Assembly: GCA_022747635.1 (NCBI GenBank)
Contig: JAKTNV010000002.1
Span: 2,659,501 to 2,723,500, forward strand
Source: Hetaerina americana
Lineage: Eukaryota; Arthropoda; Insecta; Odonata; Calopterygidae
DNA: 64,000 bases
Reading direction: 5' to 3'
Position numbers and translations under genes: made by a program. Positions 11,926 to 23,440 of this stretch are shown here, piece by piece. How positions within the stretch are numbered: position 1 is the first letter of the stretch; each line of letters opens with the position of its first letter. The notes below the pieces were generated by a model. The model did not search any database. It had not been told where the DNA came from and saw nothing but the letters and a program-made list of their open reading frames with translations.

Positions 11926-14055
11926 TGTAGTAATATTATATGGAATAAAGAGTGCAAGCGGTGGGTTCTGGTGAGGAGATTCCAACTTTCCCGCCCAACT
12001 CCCACCCCTAGCAAGTCACCCTGCCTCCCCCTCGTCCCGTGCCCGGCGCCTCTGCAACCACGCCCCCCGACGCTTCGTTTGGGCAAAGGACGAAGCGAGG
12101 AGGAGATGGAGAGAGAGGGGGGAATGGCGATGGGGCGGGGAGGGGGGGGAGTTCCCACCGCCGCGGACAAAGAAAGAGGCGAGATCGAGCGCCCGCTTCG
12201 CCTCAAAGGAAGACAAACTGGCAGGAGGAAAGAAAGCTTGCGTTGGAAGTGTACCTTTTCAAAAGCTTGTCTGTCGCGACGGATGAGATCAAATGGACGG
12301 ATGGAGTAATTGATCTAGTCTCGCAATTGAATAAAAATAAAGCGACGATGGAAGCAAACTCCAAACGATGGAAATAATAATTGCCAGACGTGGCGACTTG
12401 AAGGTACGTTCCCGGGGCACAAAATATTGCCAAGGGCAAACTACGCAAACAGAATTTTGACGGGGAGAACACTTGATTGGGAAAAATTAAGTGATCGTAA
12501 TAATAAAATCACGCATTATAAACATTCACTAATACAATAGAGCTTACCAGTCGATCTAAGGTCAAGGATCTTAAAGAAAATCAGACATGGGGTCACCAAA
12601 ACTGGCAGATGAAATAAACCAGACTTGAGGCTGTAGATTTTGCTTTAACGATACGCAAAAGCGTTGGGACACGAAGAAATGCATGTGGTTATCGTTAAGA
12701 AGAACTTGGATGCTACCAGGAAGAAAATTCGGTTCACTCTACGTAGAAGTGGCATAACCACTGATTATTCTTAGTGTTAATTATTTGTAAATGTAAACAC
12801 ATCGCCATGAGGGAATTGGGCAAATAGCCTTCAAGGCTGACTGCCTTAAGTCATACTCAGTCATTAATAGAACAATCCTGCAGGTGCTCATATATTATTA
12901 AAGCTCGGTTAGAGCCCATGAATATCTAAATTTTTAGCGAAACTATATAATAAAAAAACAAACATGTGCTTCTTAAAAACTCACTGCTGGCTATACTGAT
13001 GATTTTGACTCGCGTATCCACGAAATTTCGAAAGCTAACTGAATCATGGGAATCTTAACTCTTTAGGACCATTGATAGCGTTCACAAAAGATAAAATAAT
13101 TGCTCTTACTTCTAAATTAGCCACTCTTCTACGGACGGTCAAGTTAAAATTTAATAGCACAGGCAAACACAAATAAAAATGAACAAACGAGCGGAGGCAA
13201 AGAACGTCAATGAAATTTCCTTGGAAACTACTCAGGATATCTATCTACCGACTGTCGACTCACCTGAGCGGCGGTCGCAAGCCTCTTGAGGAGGGAGGGA
13301 CGCCGTGAAGTTGTTCCCATCGCGACACAAACAGGGAGGGAGACGAAAGAGGAGTTTTCAGCACGTCGAAGGAGGGAGCGCGGCTGGCGAGTTGTTTGAT
13401 GCGCGGGACCGCATTCATTTCGAGGGCGAAATTGCTTCCAGCAGGTCGGCCACCATAAACACACGGCCTGAGGGACGCGCGAAGGGGGGATCACTAACGA
13501 GGATCCATTAGGAGAGGAGCAGAAATTGAACGAGAGGAAGGTAGAAAACTTAATCATGCGCTGCAGGGAGACTGGAGAGGGGTCCAGGGAGAAGGATAGG
13601 AACGACCCGGCGGAGTCATTTTTTCATCGTCTCCTGGGGGCGAGGGGAATTAATAGGTGGAGGGGAGGGTGAATGAAACGGCGGTCAAATGTTTATGGAC
13701 GGCAACGTTGGAAGCAAAGTGCAAAGCGCAGGGAACCACCTTGTCGTTACAATCTCTACACGCGTCAGCGGACGCACAAGAAACCACTCCGAAACTGAGA
13801 ACAACCCGTGGAAACACCCAAGGCCCTCGGATGAAGTTCCAGAGGACGGAGCTGAACAGACGGAGGAGGAGTCGAACATCGGAAGGAACGAAGATGAGCT
13901 CGCGATAATATGTTAAAATCCATCAAAATACTGGAGCGTTGGAACTATTATGTCAACGCTCAAAGTCGCCAGATCGTGGCGTGTTTAGAAACCACATTCG
14001 ACAAGCGCATCGGAAGCATTTTCCAAAAATGGGAATTTCTAAAGCATATTTAAAC
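11926..14055. other. no confirmed gene; candidate minus-strand first exon ends at 13264
   Basis: GC-rich patches (about 11990-12240 and 13260-13900) carry overlapping low-complexity frames. On the minus strand an ATG at 13320 with a purine-rich context opens 19 codons (MGTTSRRPSLLKRLATAAQ) that end exactly at a consensus donor CAG|GTGAGT (exon end 13264). A short palindrome AGCCTTCAAGGCT lies near 12822-12834. Nothing else is recognised. Confidence 0.3.
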
Positions 14056-14305
14056 ATATTTAATGAGTTTCAATGCGACAATTTCAGAGTTTAAATATCA
14101 TTCGCCTTGAAAGGAATTCGAACCCGGATCCCTCAATGTCCGGTCGATTGTTTTAGCCAGTTAATCAACCGAGGGGTCCTCACACTCCGAGTCAAGGCGA
14201 ATGATTTTTACACTCTGAAATTGTTGCATTGAAATGCACATTAGCGGATGACTCCGCTAAAAGTTACCGTGGTGGCATCTCCCGGGTGGTTTCTTTGGAA
14301 TATTT
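14056..14305 (-). mobile_element. tRNA-like SINE unit with inverted tail copies, copy 2
   Basis: The tRNA-like head on the minus strand (about 14183-14110; B box GGGTTCGAATTCC) matches copy 1 at 7.7 kb. The same tail sequence (AAGGCGAATGATTTTTACAC, then CTGAAATTGTTGCATTGAAA) flanks the head on both sides in opposite orientations, left at about 14060-14115 and right at about 14190-14300. The result is a tail-head-tail foldback. The right tail continues to GGATGACTCCGCTAAAAGTT and TTTCTTTGGAA, both also present in copy 1. Confidence 0.65.
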
Positions 14306-15825
14306 AAGGTGACCTGGTAAATTGGTGACCTGGTGTGCTATCACTCACACAAACAGTTAAAAAAGTATCGTAGTCCGATCATTAGGAAGTATGGGGAGAA
14401 GAAAAATGACTATTCTGAAGAGAAATAGAGACGGTTTCATCGCACACTTTTTCAAACACGATGAGACGAGAGAAAAATAGCCGGCTAGAACTTAAAAGGA
14501 AAACCCCAAATGACATACATGAAACAAATCATTGGAGACATGAAAGAACGAGAAAACATACAGGCATGACGAATGCTCAAGAGTGCCTAAACCTGTAGTT
14601 CAGAGATGACTAAATAATTATCAGAAAAAACTTATTATCAAGTTTTCATCACTTTAACACTTTCACTACGATTTCGGAATGATAACGAAGGTTTACCATA
14701 TAGATGTCCCATATTTTCGACCAAAAATATTGCAAAACTCGATGGAAGGCGATCATTAAAAACGATACCGACGACTTAAAAAGGATTTTTACGGTTAAAT
14801 TACTGCAACCTCCGTATTGTTTAAGAATTTAAGGGGGGGACTAGTGGAGGCACGACTCATGTCAACAGCGTCACCACGGAAACACGATTAACCACGGCAG
14901 CTCAGGCAAACCAGAGCGGTGGAAGAGAAACTCACCTCCGAAGAAAATGCACCATTTTGAGGAAAGGCTCCAGGGGAGCCACTAGTCATCGTCCCATTCC
15001 ACGGACGCCGCATTGTACTTCCAGGGGAATCCACACAACACTCCGGCATGAAACTCCCAGACCGGTAAAAAATTCATCACCATAGCAAATGGAACCCGGG
15101 CATTTCCCATGGAATAAATAAACCATCCAAATACTCCAGCTGCACACCCCCTCCATCTAAAATTCGTACATTCTCCGAATTCGAACCCAAACCACCGCAC
15201 CGATCCGATCCCTCTCCCCCTCCGCTTCAAACCAATGATTCGGAACTCTGTCGGGAAAGGCACAAGGCAAGTGGGCTGGCTGATCCAGAAAAACGTGCCT
15301 TCAGATTCCGATCACGGTCGGCCACTCGGCGTGAGAGTCCGCACCGCGGCGGGAGAGCACCTCGCCGTGACCCCGATACGCACGGATTTCCTGGGCGCGA
15401 AGAGAGAGAGAGGGGCACGACTTCCATTCTCAAATAAAACGATCGGCTTCGGCAGTGGGATTGGCACATGGAAACAAAACATCAGGGTTCATTCGCAGGC
15501 TGAGAATGGCCGGGTGGTGTGTGTGTGGCAGGGGGTGGGTGAGGACTCGGGCCTTAAAGAATTATATTCTAGCCGATTAAGAAGAATTGATTGAAAAAGA
15601 AGATTTGATTGAAAAGAAGGGCAAGCAGAAACAAGGTTTTTCTATCAAATATGCCGAGGTATTTTACCTTTGGTTTTGTTTTTATATAGATCAGTACTAC
15701 GGGGACTGAATTCAGTCGGAGACAGAATAGGCATCCACTCAATAGGACGAATCCCACGGCAAGGGCGTGAAGACAGACGTGCGAGGACGCCACTCATACA
15801 TGCCTCATATTTCACGTGGGACATA
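14306..15825. other. no confirmed gene; candidate splice donor at 14936 (minus)
   Basis: On the minus strand ATGGTGCATTTTCTTCGGAG (14955-14936) runs into a consensus donor GTGAGT. Upstream is a GC-rich tract to about 15560 with open frames on both strands. No protein domain is seen and no partner exon can be assigned. Confidence 0.3.
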
Positions 15826-16335
15826 CGAGGGGGAGCCCAAAAATAACAGGAATGTTGTTATAGATTCTTTAGTTCTCAATATATATTTACATTAAATCTT
15901 GTTCACCTTCAAAGTATTCCCCATTGACCACAATGCGCTTATCCAAACGATGCTTCCATTGTTCGAAATATTTCTGAAATTCATTTATCGGGATGTCCTT
16001 TAGGCCTTCTAGCGATTTTTGTTTTACTTCCTCCACAGTATTAAAACGCTTTCCTTTCATGTCCCTTTTGAGTCTGGGGAACAAAAAGAAGTCACGGGGA
16101 CCTAAATCCGGTGAGTAGGGGTGGACAATCTATTTCATGCCGTTTTTTGTCAAAAACTGCACCACGGAGAGGGCGGTATGAGCCGGCGCGTTGTCATGAT
16201 GGAAGAACCAGTCGCCCCTGTGTGCCAAAGATCTGCTCTTTTCTTCCGGATACTCTCCCTCAATCTCTTCAAAACCTCCAGGTAAAACTCGTATTACATT
16301 GAGGCGTTGATTTCGCCGTAAATGGTGACGGAATT
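15826..16335 (-). mobile_element. mariner relic, C-terminal half
   Basis: The outer end is marked by TA at 15824-15825 and an end sequence starting CGAGGGGGAGCCC. Reading inward on the minus strand: YYLEVLKRLRESI-like codons, HHDNAPAHTALSVVQFLTKN near 16205-16145, an in-frame TAG, PYSPDLGPRDFFLFPRLKRD near 16120-16060, and EGLKDIPINEFQKYFEQWKH to NGEYFEGEQ near 15900. These are the second and third catalytic Asp regions of a mariner transposase. Stops and the missing N-terminal half make it dead. Its lineage differs from the 753-bp family. Confidence 0.85.
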
Positions 16336-16599
16336 AAAGTAAAAATCTAAACAAAGTAAATACGTCTAGCTTACAATCTTTTGACATATTAAAGAGCATT
16401 TGATCTCAGCTTCTCCTATGATCCTAAAAGAGTTTCCTCATTCCTCGTAATATTTTTTCTAGAATTCATGACGTAAAAGCAAACGGTTCGATTTTTGCTG
16501 TGACTCGACCAGAAGGTTGGTTTCATGGTTAACCTATCCTCCCATCAAATCCAACGGCGTGTGGAATTCCAAAAATATCATGTTTTTCCATGTACCAAC
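16336..16599. other. no gene recognised
   Basis: This is AT-rich sequence following the mariner relic, with no motif. Confidence 0.5.
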
Positions 16600-16740
16600 A
16601 GCGGGTTTTAAGGAAGGCGCGCAAATAATGACAGTCCGGGCAAAGCCGGGAGTGTTCGTAATCATTCGGAATCGAACTCGAGGAATCCCGACCAGGAGCC
16701 AAACGCTTCATTTTCCAGATTATCACGCCGTGAATTTAAT
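16600..16740 (-). mobile_element. possible tRNA-derived SINE
   Basis: The minus strand has a B-box-like GAGTTCGATTCC near 16682-16671, preceded at tRNA-like distance by CGTGATAATCTGG and followed by a GC-rich body (CCCGGCTTTGCCCGG near 16651-16637). No copy elsewhere in the window confirms a family. Confidence 0.4.
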
Positions 16741-16792
16741 ATATAATAAGATACAAAATAAGATACAAAATAAGATAGAAAATATAATAAGA
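16741..16792. repeat. 12-bp tandem repeat
   Basis: Three near-identical units of the form ATAAGATACAAA, with decayed flanking units. Confidence 0.7.
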
Positions 16793-17525
16793 ATACTAGT
16801 CCACACAAGCAACCTAGTTGCCGTGAATATAAATATGGCCTTGGGCACGGGAAGAGGGAGGGGAAATGCACGCGGAATCCACAAAATCAACAACGCAATC
16901 CTCGAGATGCTACGTTTCTACCTGAACCGGAGGTGACACTGGCTGGCGTCACATAAGTGTCGCACAGGAAAAGACGACGATGAATTCATTATGTCCAGTT
17001 GGTCCTGGACGGAAGAGTTTCTTTTACAAAATGCACAGGGTTTTCTAAGCACGTACTATAATTTTTTTAGGAAGCCATTACCGGAGGAAAGAGAAGGCAT
17101 AAAATTCACAGCGCTGTCTCTCGTATGCACGGGCTGAGGTCAGTCTCGTGGAGTCGGCGGCGGATGGCGCCCTCGGGTGGAGAGGGCGGGAAACACCCCC
17201 GAGGGATACGTCCGTCAAAGCAAAGGACGGCGCCGCCACCGACCAGTGGTCATCTTAACGCGGGGGCGGGAGAGAGAATAACAAAGGAAAACGTTTGAGT
17301 ACACGGAGACGAGTAACATGAGGGCGTTTAAAAAAAGGGAAAGCAGGAATGCTGTCTCTCTCCCTTCTCGGGAATTTTAAAATTCCGAGTGAGCCAAGTC
17401 GCCGGGGCGAAGGGCGAGATCGACGGGGACCCTGCGCCCGGGGGAGGGCGTACGCCGCTCTACCCTCATCCCCCACCCTATTCTTCCACCACCATACAGG
17501 CCTCTCCCCCGTCGCGAATATACTA
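16793..17525. other. no gene recognised; GC-rich 17120-17500
   Basis: This is GC-rich sequence immediately left of the second mariner copy. Open frames on both strands are compositional. Confidence 0.45.
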
Positions 17526-18278
17526 CGAGGGTCATCCGGAAAGTAGTACCCGTTCGTGCCGCATGAAGTGCTGACGACGCGAGTAGCCGCTGGACGAGGT
17601 CAGATAGCTTCAGTGGCTTGTCTGCCTTCTCTGAGCCAAGTTGCGTGACGCTAGCATTGCCTGTGTTGTTTCTGTGATTGTTTACAATGTTTAAAAAAAT
17701 TGAGAACGCCGCCAGTTGTGAAGTGAGGGCAGTGCTTAAATTCCTCAATGCAAGAAACGTTCGCCCATGTGATATTCATCGCCAATTAAAGGAGGTGTAT
17801 GGAGACAATGTAATGGACGAGTCGTCTGTTCGGCGGTGGTGTCGCAACTTCAACATGGGGAGGGGGAACACACACGACGATGAGCGTTCGGAGAGACCGT
17901 CTGTCATTACAGACCAACTGGTGAGCTCAGTTGACGAATTCGTGAGGAACGATCGGCGCGTCACAATTGATGACATCTGTGAGCATTTTCCCAATGTTTC
18001 TCGAACAATTGTTCATGAAATTGTTAAACACCATCTGCATTATGCAAAAATTTGTGCAAGATGGGTCCCTCGCGTATCTCAATGAGCTGGCGGCGAAGGA
18101 CTATGCAGCAGGAATACAGAAACTTGTCACACGTTATGACAAATGCCTTAATTTGCTTGGAGATTATGTTGAGAAGTAGTTTAAAGTATCCTCTTTCAAA
18201 TAAAATTTTTTATGTTTGTTAATATTTACTTTTGTGTCTTTATTTCACGAACGGGTACTACTTTCCGGATGACCCTCG
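17526..18278 (+). mobile_element. internally deleted mariner, copy 2 (753 bp)
   Basis: It has the same length, the same terminal repeats and the same internal deletion as copy 1; by eye I find a single base difference. It is flanked by the TA duplication expected of mariners (17524-17525 and 18279-18280). Near-identity implies recent mobility or gene conversion. Confidence 0.93.
17687..18085 (+). CDS. mariner transposase N-terminal DNA-binding part only, 132 aa
   Basis: This is identical to the product of copy 1 except residue 69, where Gly in the DDERSGRPS linker is Glu (codon GGG to GAG). The start is ATG 17687. The linker GRP motif of mariner and related transposases contacts the DNA minor groove, so this copy may bind less well; that is inference from the family. 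The catalytic domain is absent, and the C-terminal remnant LNLLGDYVEK lies downstream in another frame. Confidence 0.72.
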   Translation: MFKKIENAASCEVRAVLKFLNARNVRPCDIHRQLKEVYGDNVMDESSVRRWCRNFNMGRGNTHDDERSERPSVITDQLVSSVDEFVRNDRRVTIDDICEHFPNVSRTIVHEIVKHHLHYAKICARWVPRVSQ

Positions 18279-19043
18279 TATATACTATATGATATATAGT
18301 ATATGAAAGGTGAGCGGTATAAGGTGGGTCTCGGAGAGCGAGGGGTCGCAAAGGTGAAGGATGGCTGGGTCTCCAGTCTCTCGGAAGAAGGGAAGCGCCG
18401 GAGGGAGGAGGAGTGGGTGCGGGCCGGGTGAACGGACAAACGACGGCCGGGGGAGGCAGAAGGGGGGTGGGGGGGCGAACGACCCGGGCCACGGCGATAT
18501 ACCGCAGCAATGCAATGCCGTAGCAGTCCAGGTGAAGAGGAAGCGAGGGGAGGGCACGGACGGGGATATTCAGGGGCGAACGTCAAACCCTCGGCGAAGA
18601 CGAAGACATCCCGCTGGAGCGGGCCTCGCCCCGGGGCGGGAGAAGTGTGATACACAAATGGCATGCAAAGGACGGACCGTTCTGACCACATTAGTATTAT
18701 TGAAAGTAGTCCACCGGTCGACGTAGATTTCTGAAAAAAAACTCGGGGACTAAGCATACTCAATTTCCGAGCCCCATCTAACACGACGCTAATTACCCTA
18801 GAAGCACACATTAAAGCAAATCACTTCTGAACTCAACGTACGACACATCATCCGGTTCGACGTGCCTTCCACAGTCCCAACATTCTCTCCCCTCTACCAG
18901 AGTTCTAAACATTCCGCTGCAGTTTATTACGCTTACCAACTACCCTCCTACCACTTCCCTCATCACCTACCATACCTAGATTTCCTTCGTTTGTTGTCCT
19001 TTCGTCCCATTTGACTTTTCCCAATCTTCTCCTCATATGCATT
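18279..19043. other. no gene recognised; AT palindrome then GC-rich patch
   Basis: TATACTATAT and its complement form a near-perfect palindrome at about 18281-18303. After it lies GC-rich sequence (to about 18650) with overlapping low-complexity frames, then neutral sequence up to the RTE element. Confidence 0.45.
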
Positions 19044-19355
19044 TCCCCTCCCTGGACTACAACCTTGACGTGGTGGAAGGGCTTGTGCGTCTGACCCCAG
19101 AGGGGCGGCCAGTAAGTGATGGTGTCACGTTAAAAACACTATTGAGGAAGGCAACGGGAAACCACCTCAATTATCATTCCCAAGTAAAATATGGACTATA
19201 CAGATATTTTGAGTCCTGGCAAATACGGGGATCGGCCCAATCGGCCGTGTATCGTGCCCGGCAGCGGGGAAGACAAGGCTTCCGCGGTCGTCATCCCACG
19301 AAACACTTGCTAGGAAAAACCAGCAGCAGCAGGACAGAAGACGCAGTAGAAGAAG

Positions 19356-20105
19356 ACCAAGTTAGTCAAAATAGGAACGTGGAATGTTAGGACAATGATC
19401 AGGACAGGGAACCTGGAGAATATTAAGCTGGAGATGGAAAGGGTAAATATAAATAATTTAGGTCTATGCGAAGTGAGATGGAAAGATAGCGGGGATTACT
19501 GGAGTGATCAGAATAGAATAATATCCAGCGGCGGGGACGAGAGCAAACGAGGGGTTGCCATAGTATTAGATAAAAAGTTAGGAAGAAGCGTAGTAACCAT
19601 AGAACAGGTAACGGATAGAATATTACTAGTAGAGACAAAAGCAGAACCGACCAACTTGGGTATTATACAGGTATACATGCCGACGAGCAACCATACAGTG
19701 GAGGAGGTCGATGGGATGTACGATCGATTAGAGGACATAATCGTGTGTGCTCCTGCAGGGAAACATTTGATAGTGATGGGGAATTGGAATGCGACGGTAG
19801 GAGAAGGAAAAGATGGTGATGAGGTCGGGGACTACGGTTTAGGCACGAGGAATGACCACGGGGAGAAAGCAGTTGAGTTCTGCAGGAGACAGGGGTTAGT
19901 CATCACCAACACTTGGTTCAGACACCACAAAAGACGCAGGTATACATGAAAAATGCCAACTGACTCAGAAAGGTATCAGCTATATTATATTCTGGTTAGA
20001 TACAAGTTTAGGAACAGTGTGATAAATTCCCACAGCTTCCCGGGATCGGATGCGGACTCTGACCACAATTTAAGTGTTATGAAATGTAGCGTCCGTTTCA
20101 AAAGA
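19356..20105 (+). pseudogene. RTE endonuclease domain, disabled
   Basis: In one frame: [83 protein letters not shown], and FRNSVINSHSFPGSDADSDH. These blocks are the endonuclease/phosphatase fold that nicks target DNA for target-primed reverse transcription. The conserved GDWN block reads GNWN, replacing a catalytic Asp by Asn. A TGA at 19947-19949 replaces the Trp codon of RRYTW; the frame then continues to a TAA near 20108. The terminal SDH motif is intact. Confidence 0.85.
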
Positions 20106-22008
20106 TAAGGCAGGGGCGTTGAGTTAGAAAATGCAATGTAGAAGCATTAAATGATTTGAAAAGGAAGGAGTACAAAAACCGTTAACGCGTAAAGGACTAG
20201 GAAACCATGGATCACGGATGAGATGATTACAAAGAAGGATAAGCGGCGAAAATGGAGGAATATAAATACAGAGTTAGGAGAAATTAAGTACAAAGAATCA
20301 AACAATAAATTGAGGCGGGCAAGAAACAAAGCAAAAGAAGCATGGTAGAAGACGCAGTGCGAGGATATGGAAAGTCTGCAGAGGAAGGGCGAAATCAGTG
20401 CGTTGTACAGCAAAGTTAAATCTTTATCGGGAATTAAGAAAGGGAGATCTATGCTAGCAGTTAGAGATAAGGCAGGTAAGGCAATAGTTGACACAGGAGA
20501 GATCCAAGAGAGATGGAAGGGATATATAGAAGAACTGTATAGTAAAGAGCCTAGACCAACAAAGTTCAATATTGAAAAGGAACATGACGTAGAGGAAGAT
20601 AGCTTAGGTCCAGGCATACTAGACAATGAGATAGAAAGGGCATTAAGGGTGATGAAACTAAATAAGGCCGTGGGGGTGGCTAACATTCCTTCGGAACTAC
20701 TGAAATGTTTAGGAAAATGTGGGAGGAAGAATCTATATGGGCTCATTCGTAGTATTTATGAGGAGGGAATCTGGCCGGCAGGTTGTGAGATCAGTTTTAG
20801 TTCCTATTCACAAAAAGGTAAATCAGGCCAGGATTACAGGACAAAAAGTTTGATATCCCACGCGGCTTAAGTTGTTCTAAGGAATATTAACAAAAGGATA
20901 GAGAGTAGGGCAAATGATTACTTAGGGGATGATCAGTTTGGGTTTAGGAAGGGGAGAGGTGCGCGTGATGTCAATGCAGTAATGAGATTATTAATCGAGA
21001 GGAATAAACAGTACAACCAGGAGGTAATTGCCTGTCTCGTAGATTTCATTTGATAAGAGTGAATTGGGAAAAACTAATGAGTACATTGAAGAAAATAGGA
21101 ATAGATTGGAGGGAAAGGAGGCTGATCCACAACCTGTAAATGTCTCATACTGCACAGGTGCGAGTGGGGAACGGGGAGTCCAATTGGGCAGTGTTAGGAA
21201 GAGGTGTAAGGCAGGGTGCCCATTTCAACCTGTATGCAGCGGAAATGATCAAAGAGGCTTGGGAAGAACTGGAGGTAGGAATGAAAGTGGGCGGGGAATT
21301 CGTAAAATCAGCTAGGTGTGCTGATGACCAAGCTTTAGTTTGTCAGTCAGCCAAGGGGCTGCAAGCATTGCTGAGTGAATTGGAAATTCAGTGCGACAGG
21401 TATGGGATGAGAATCAATATTAATAAAACAAAGGTTATGCGATTTTCTAGAAAGAGAAAGGCTAAGCTAAACATTAAAATAGGAGGGCAAAAACTAGAGC
21501 AGGTAGAACAGTTTTCGTATCTCGGAAGTGTTTGGACCAACACCGTCAAAGTAGTAGGGACGTAAGGAGAAGAATCGCGCTAGACGAAGAGGCTTTCACA
21601 AGGAGGACGGAGTTGATTAAGGATATTGAGAAAAGACTCGTAAAAACTTTGATATGGAGCGTAGCTATGCACGGCGCGGAAACGTGGTCATTGAAGCAGG
21701 AGGATAGACGTAGACTGGAGGCTTTTGAAATGTGGGTGTGTAGAAGAATGGAGAAGGTGAAATGGACAGAGAAGAAAACAAATGAGGAAGTACTTGGTAT
21801 GGTGGGCCAGGAGAGGTGTTTGTTGGGAGAAATCCTATGGAGGCAGGAAAAGTGGATGAAGGGGTTGTTGACCGGCAGCGGGTTGTGCAAGACTGTAATA
21901 GAGGGGAGAATGTTAGGCAAACGAGGAAAGGGAAGGAACAGGATAGGGATGTTGGACGGGATGAAGGAAGAAAGAAAGTACTCAGAGCTGAAAAGGGACC
22001 TGATGTAG
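20106..22008 (+). pseudogene. RTE reverse transcriptase, disabled
   Basis: Readable blocks in order: ERWKGYIEELYSK near 20505, EIERALRVMKLNKAVGVANI near 20630-20690, SGQDYRTKSLISH near 20830, DDQFGFRKGRGARD near 20930-20970, the motif A region at 21041-21060 where VDFI runs into a stop, VRQGAHFNLYAAEMIKEAWE near 21205-21265, the catalytic box as ARCADDQALV near 21310-21340, INKTKVMRFSRKRKAKLNIK near 21420-21480, and the thumb/C-terminal block GAETWSLKQEDRRRLEAFEM near 21675-21730. The usual YADD is CADD, several frameshifts separate the blocks, and VRQGCPLSP is collapsed. It is clearly non-functional. Confidence 0.85.
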
Positions 22009-22089
22009 AATAGGATGTAGTGTTTTGCTAGGGGTGACAAATCATTTTAATTAGTAATTATGTCCATCCAAAAACCTACCTTAACCGGT

Positions 22090-22097
22090 AGATTACC

Positions 22098-22165
<68 letters not shown>
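22090..22165. repeat. (TA)n tail of RTE copy A
   Basis: About 60 bp of (TA)n starts directly after the RTE 3' terminus (ACCTAATAAATT). RTE elements end in short simple repeats, so the run probably began as the element's tail and expanded. Confidence 0.85.
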
Positions 22166-22168
<3 letters not shown>

Positions 22169-22805
22169 GTATATATGCATATGTATATACATGTTTATAA
22201 ATTTATATACATGTGCGCGTGTGTAGGTATATCTATTGTTCACAAATGTGTTCAAGTGAAAGCAAGTTAGGAAAGCTAATTATAATCGTTGCCAAGGTAA
22301 ATGTTCTACGTCCGGATTTCATGCGGTAGGTATAATTCATATTTAATGAGTTCGTGCCGATACTTGAGAAACACATGGAAACAACACTACTTCCTTCCCC
22401 TTTCTTGCAACTCAAATAAATAATAGCGGTGATACGCAAAACAGCTATCGTTCTTTTCGCTTTAACGGAAAAACAGCTTATTTTTTTAATATTCGATTTT
22501 ACTTAAATATATGATTTGAAAATTTTAAAAAAATTGGTAAAATACAACACAACGACGAACGGCCATGCATACCTTGACATGCTTACGCGTTTTAAACATC
22601 CTAAGCTCCTCTCCTAAATGTCGCCAATCGGTGAAAAAAAGCGAAGATTTACCTTTTAATAAATAAATAAATTTAAGTATCGTTTCCTTTAACATATTGG
22701 CACATATTATCTTAATGTTTCAATGCAGATTAACCTCGAACCAAAGTCTGGCATTAATTGCCTAAGGTATATTTACATTATCATATTCAAAAGTCGTCCC
22801 ACAAG
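22166..22805. other. no gene recognised
   Basis: This is AT-rich intergenic DNA with no motif. Confidence 0.5.
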
Positions 22806-23440
22806 TATCCGACCCAACAAAGAAAACACAAAAATGTTGGAAAAAAATGTACTTAATTTTCAACATAACCTCCTTCCAGCTCTATACACTCTACCCGGCG
22901 ATGTTCAATAAGTTCGATACCCTTTTTATAATAAGAATAATACTGTCTTGCTCCTCCAAATAGCCATTATCTGCCGCATTCACTTCTTCACGGTTGGAAA
23001 ATCTTTGGCCACCATCCATTTTTTCAAGTTGCGAACAGAAAATTATCCGAGGGGGCTAAATCTGGCGAATAGGGTGCATGAGGTAGCAATTTAATTCACG
23101 TAATTCATGAATCCTGGCCATTGCAATGATGGATTTGTAGGCTGGTGTGTTGTCTTGATGAATCAACATTTTATTCTTAGCCAAATGCGGCAGCCGCTTT
23201 TGCTTTATTTCTTCCCTCAAACGTTGCAATAAGTTCGCATAATACTCGCCGTTAATATTTTATCCTTTTTCAAGATAACTCAATGGAAATTATCCCACGC
23301 GCATCAAAAAAAACCGACGCCATGACCTTTCCTGCAGATGAAACGGTCTTCGTCTTCTTCGGAGGCGGTTCTCCCTTTTGAATCCATTGTTTTGATGGTT
23401 CTTGTTACAGTGGGATACACTTCTCTTGAAATATATCAAG
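22806..23440 (-). mobile_element. mariner relic of a second lineage
   Basis: On the minus strand, broken by many stops and shifts, I read segments like KTVSSAGKVMASVFFDARG near 23355-23295, CWQDNTPAYKS-like codons near 23160-23110, LLPHAPYSPDLAPSD near 23085-23040, NREEVNAADNGYLEEQDSII-like codons near 23000-22940 and KGIELIEHRRV near 22920-22885. The PYSPDLAPSD block and C-terminal order mark a mariner transposase. No intact terminal repeat is visible. It is old and dead. Confidence 0.75.

Larger units (their letters stand above)
19044..22103 (+). mobile_element. RTE-clade non-LTR retrotransposon, copy A (about 3.06 kb)
   Basis: The 5' end (CCCCTCCCTGGACTACAACC) matches the 5' end of copy B at 52.13 kb. 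The order is a 5' leader, an apurinic-type endonuclease, a reverse transcriptase, and a 3' terminus with hairpin CTACC-TTAACC-GGTAG (22076-22091) running into (TA)n. The protein resembles the BovB/RTE group (GTWNVR, VIMGDWNA-type block, HHKRRRYTW, AETWSLKQEDRRRLEAFEMW). Compared with copy B it lacks about 150 bp of leader at 19087-19090, where both have GCGT. Several stops and frameshifts make it non-autonomous. Confidence 0.92.
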
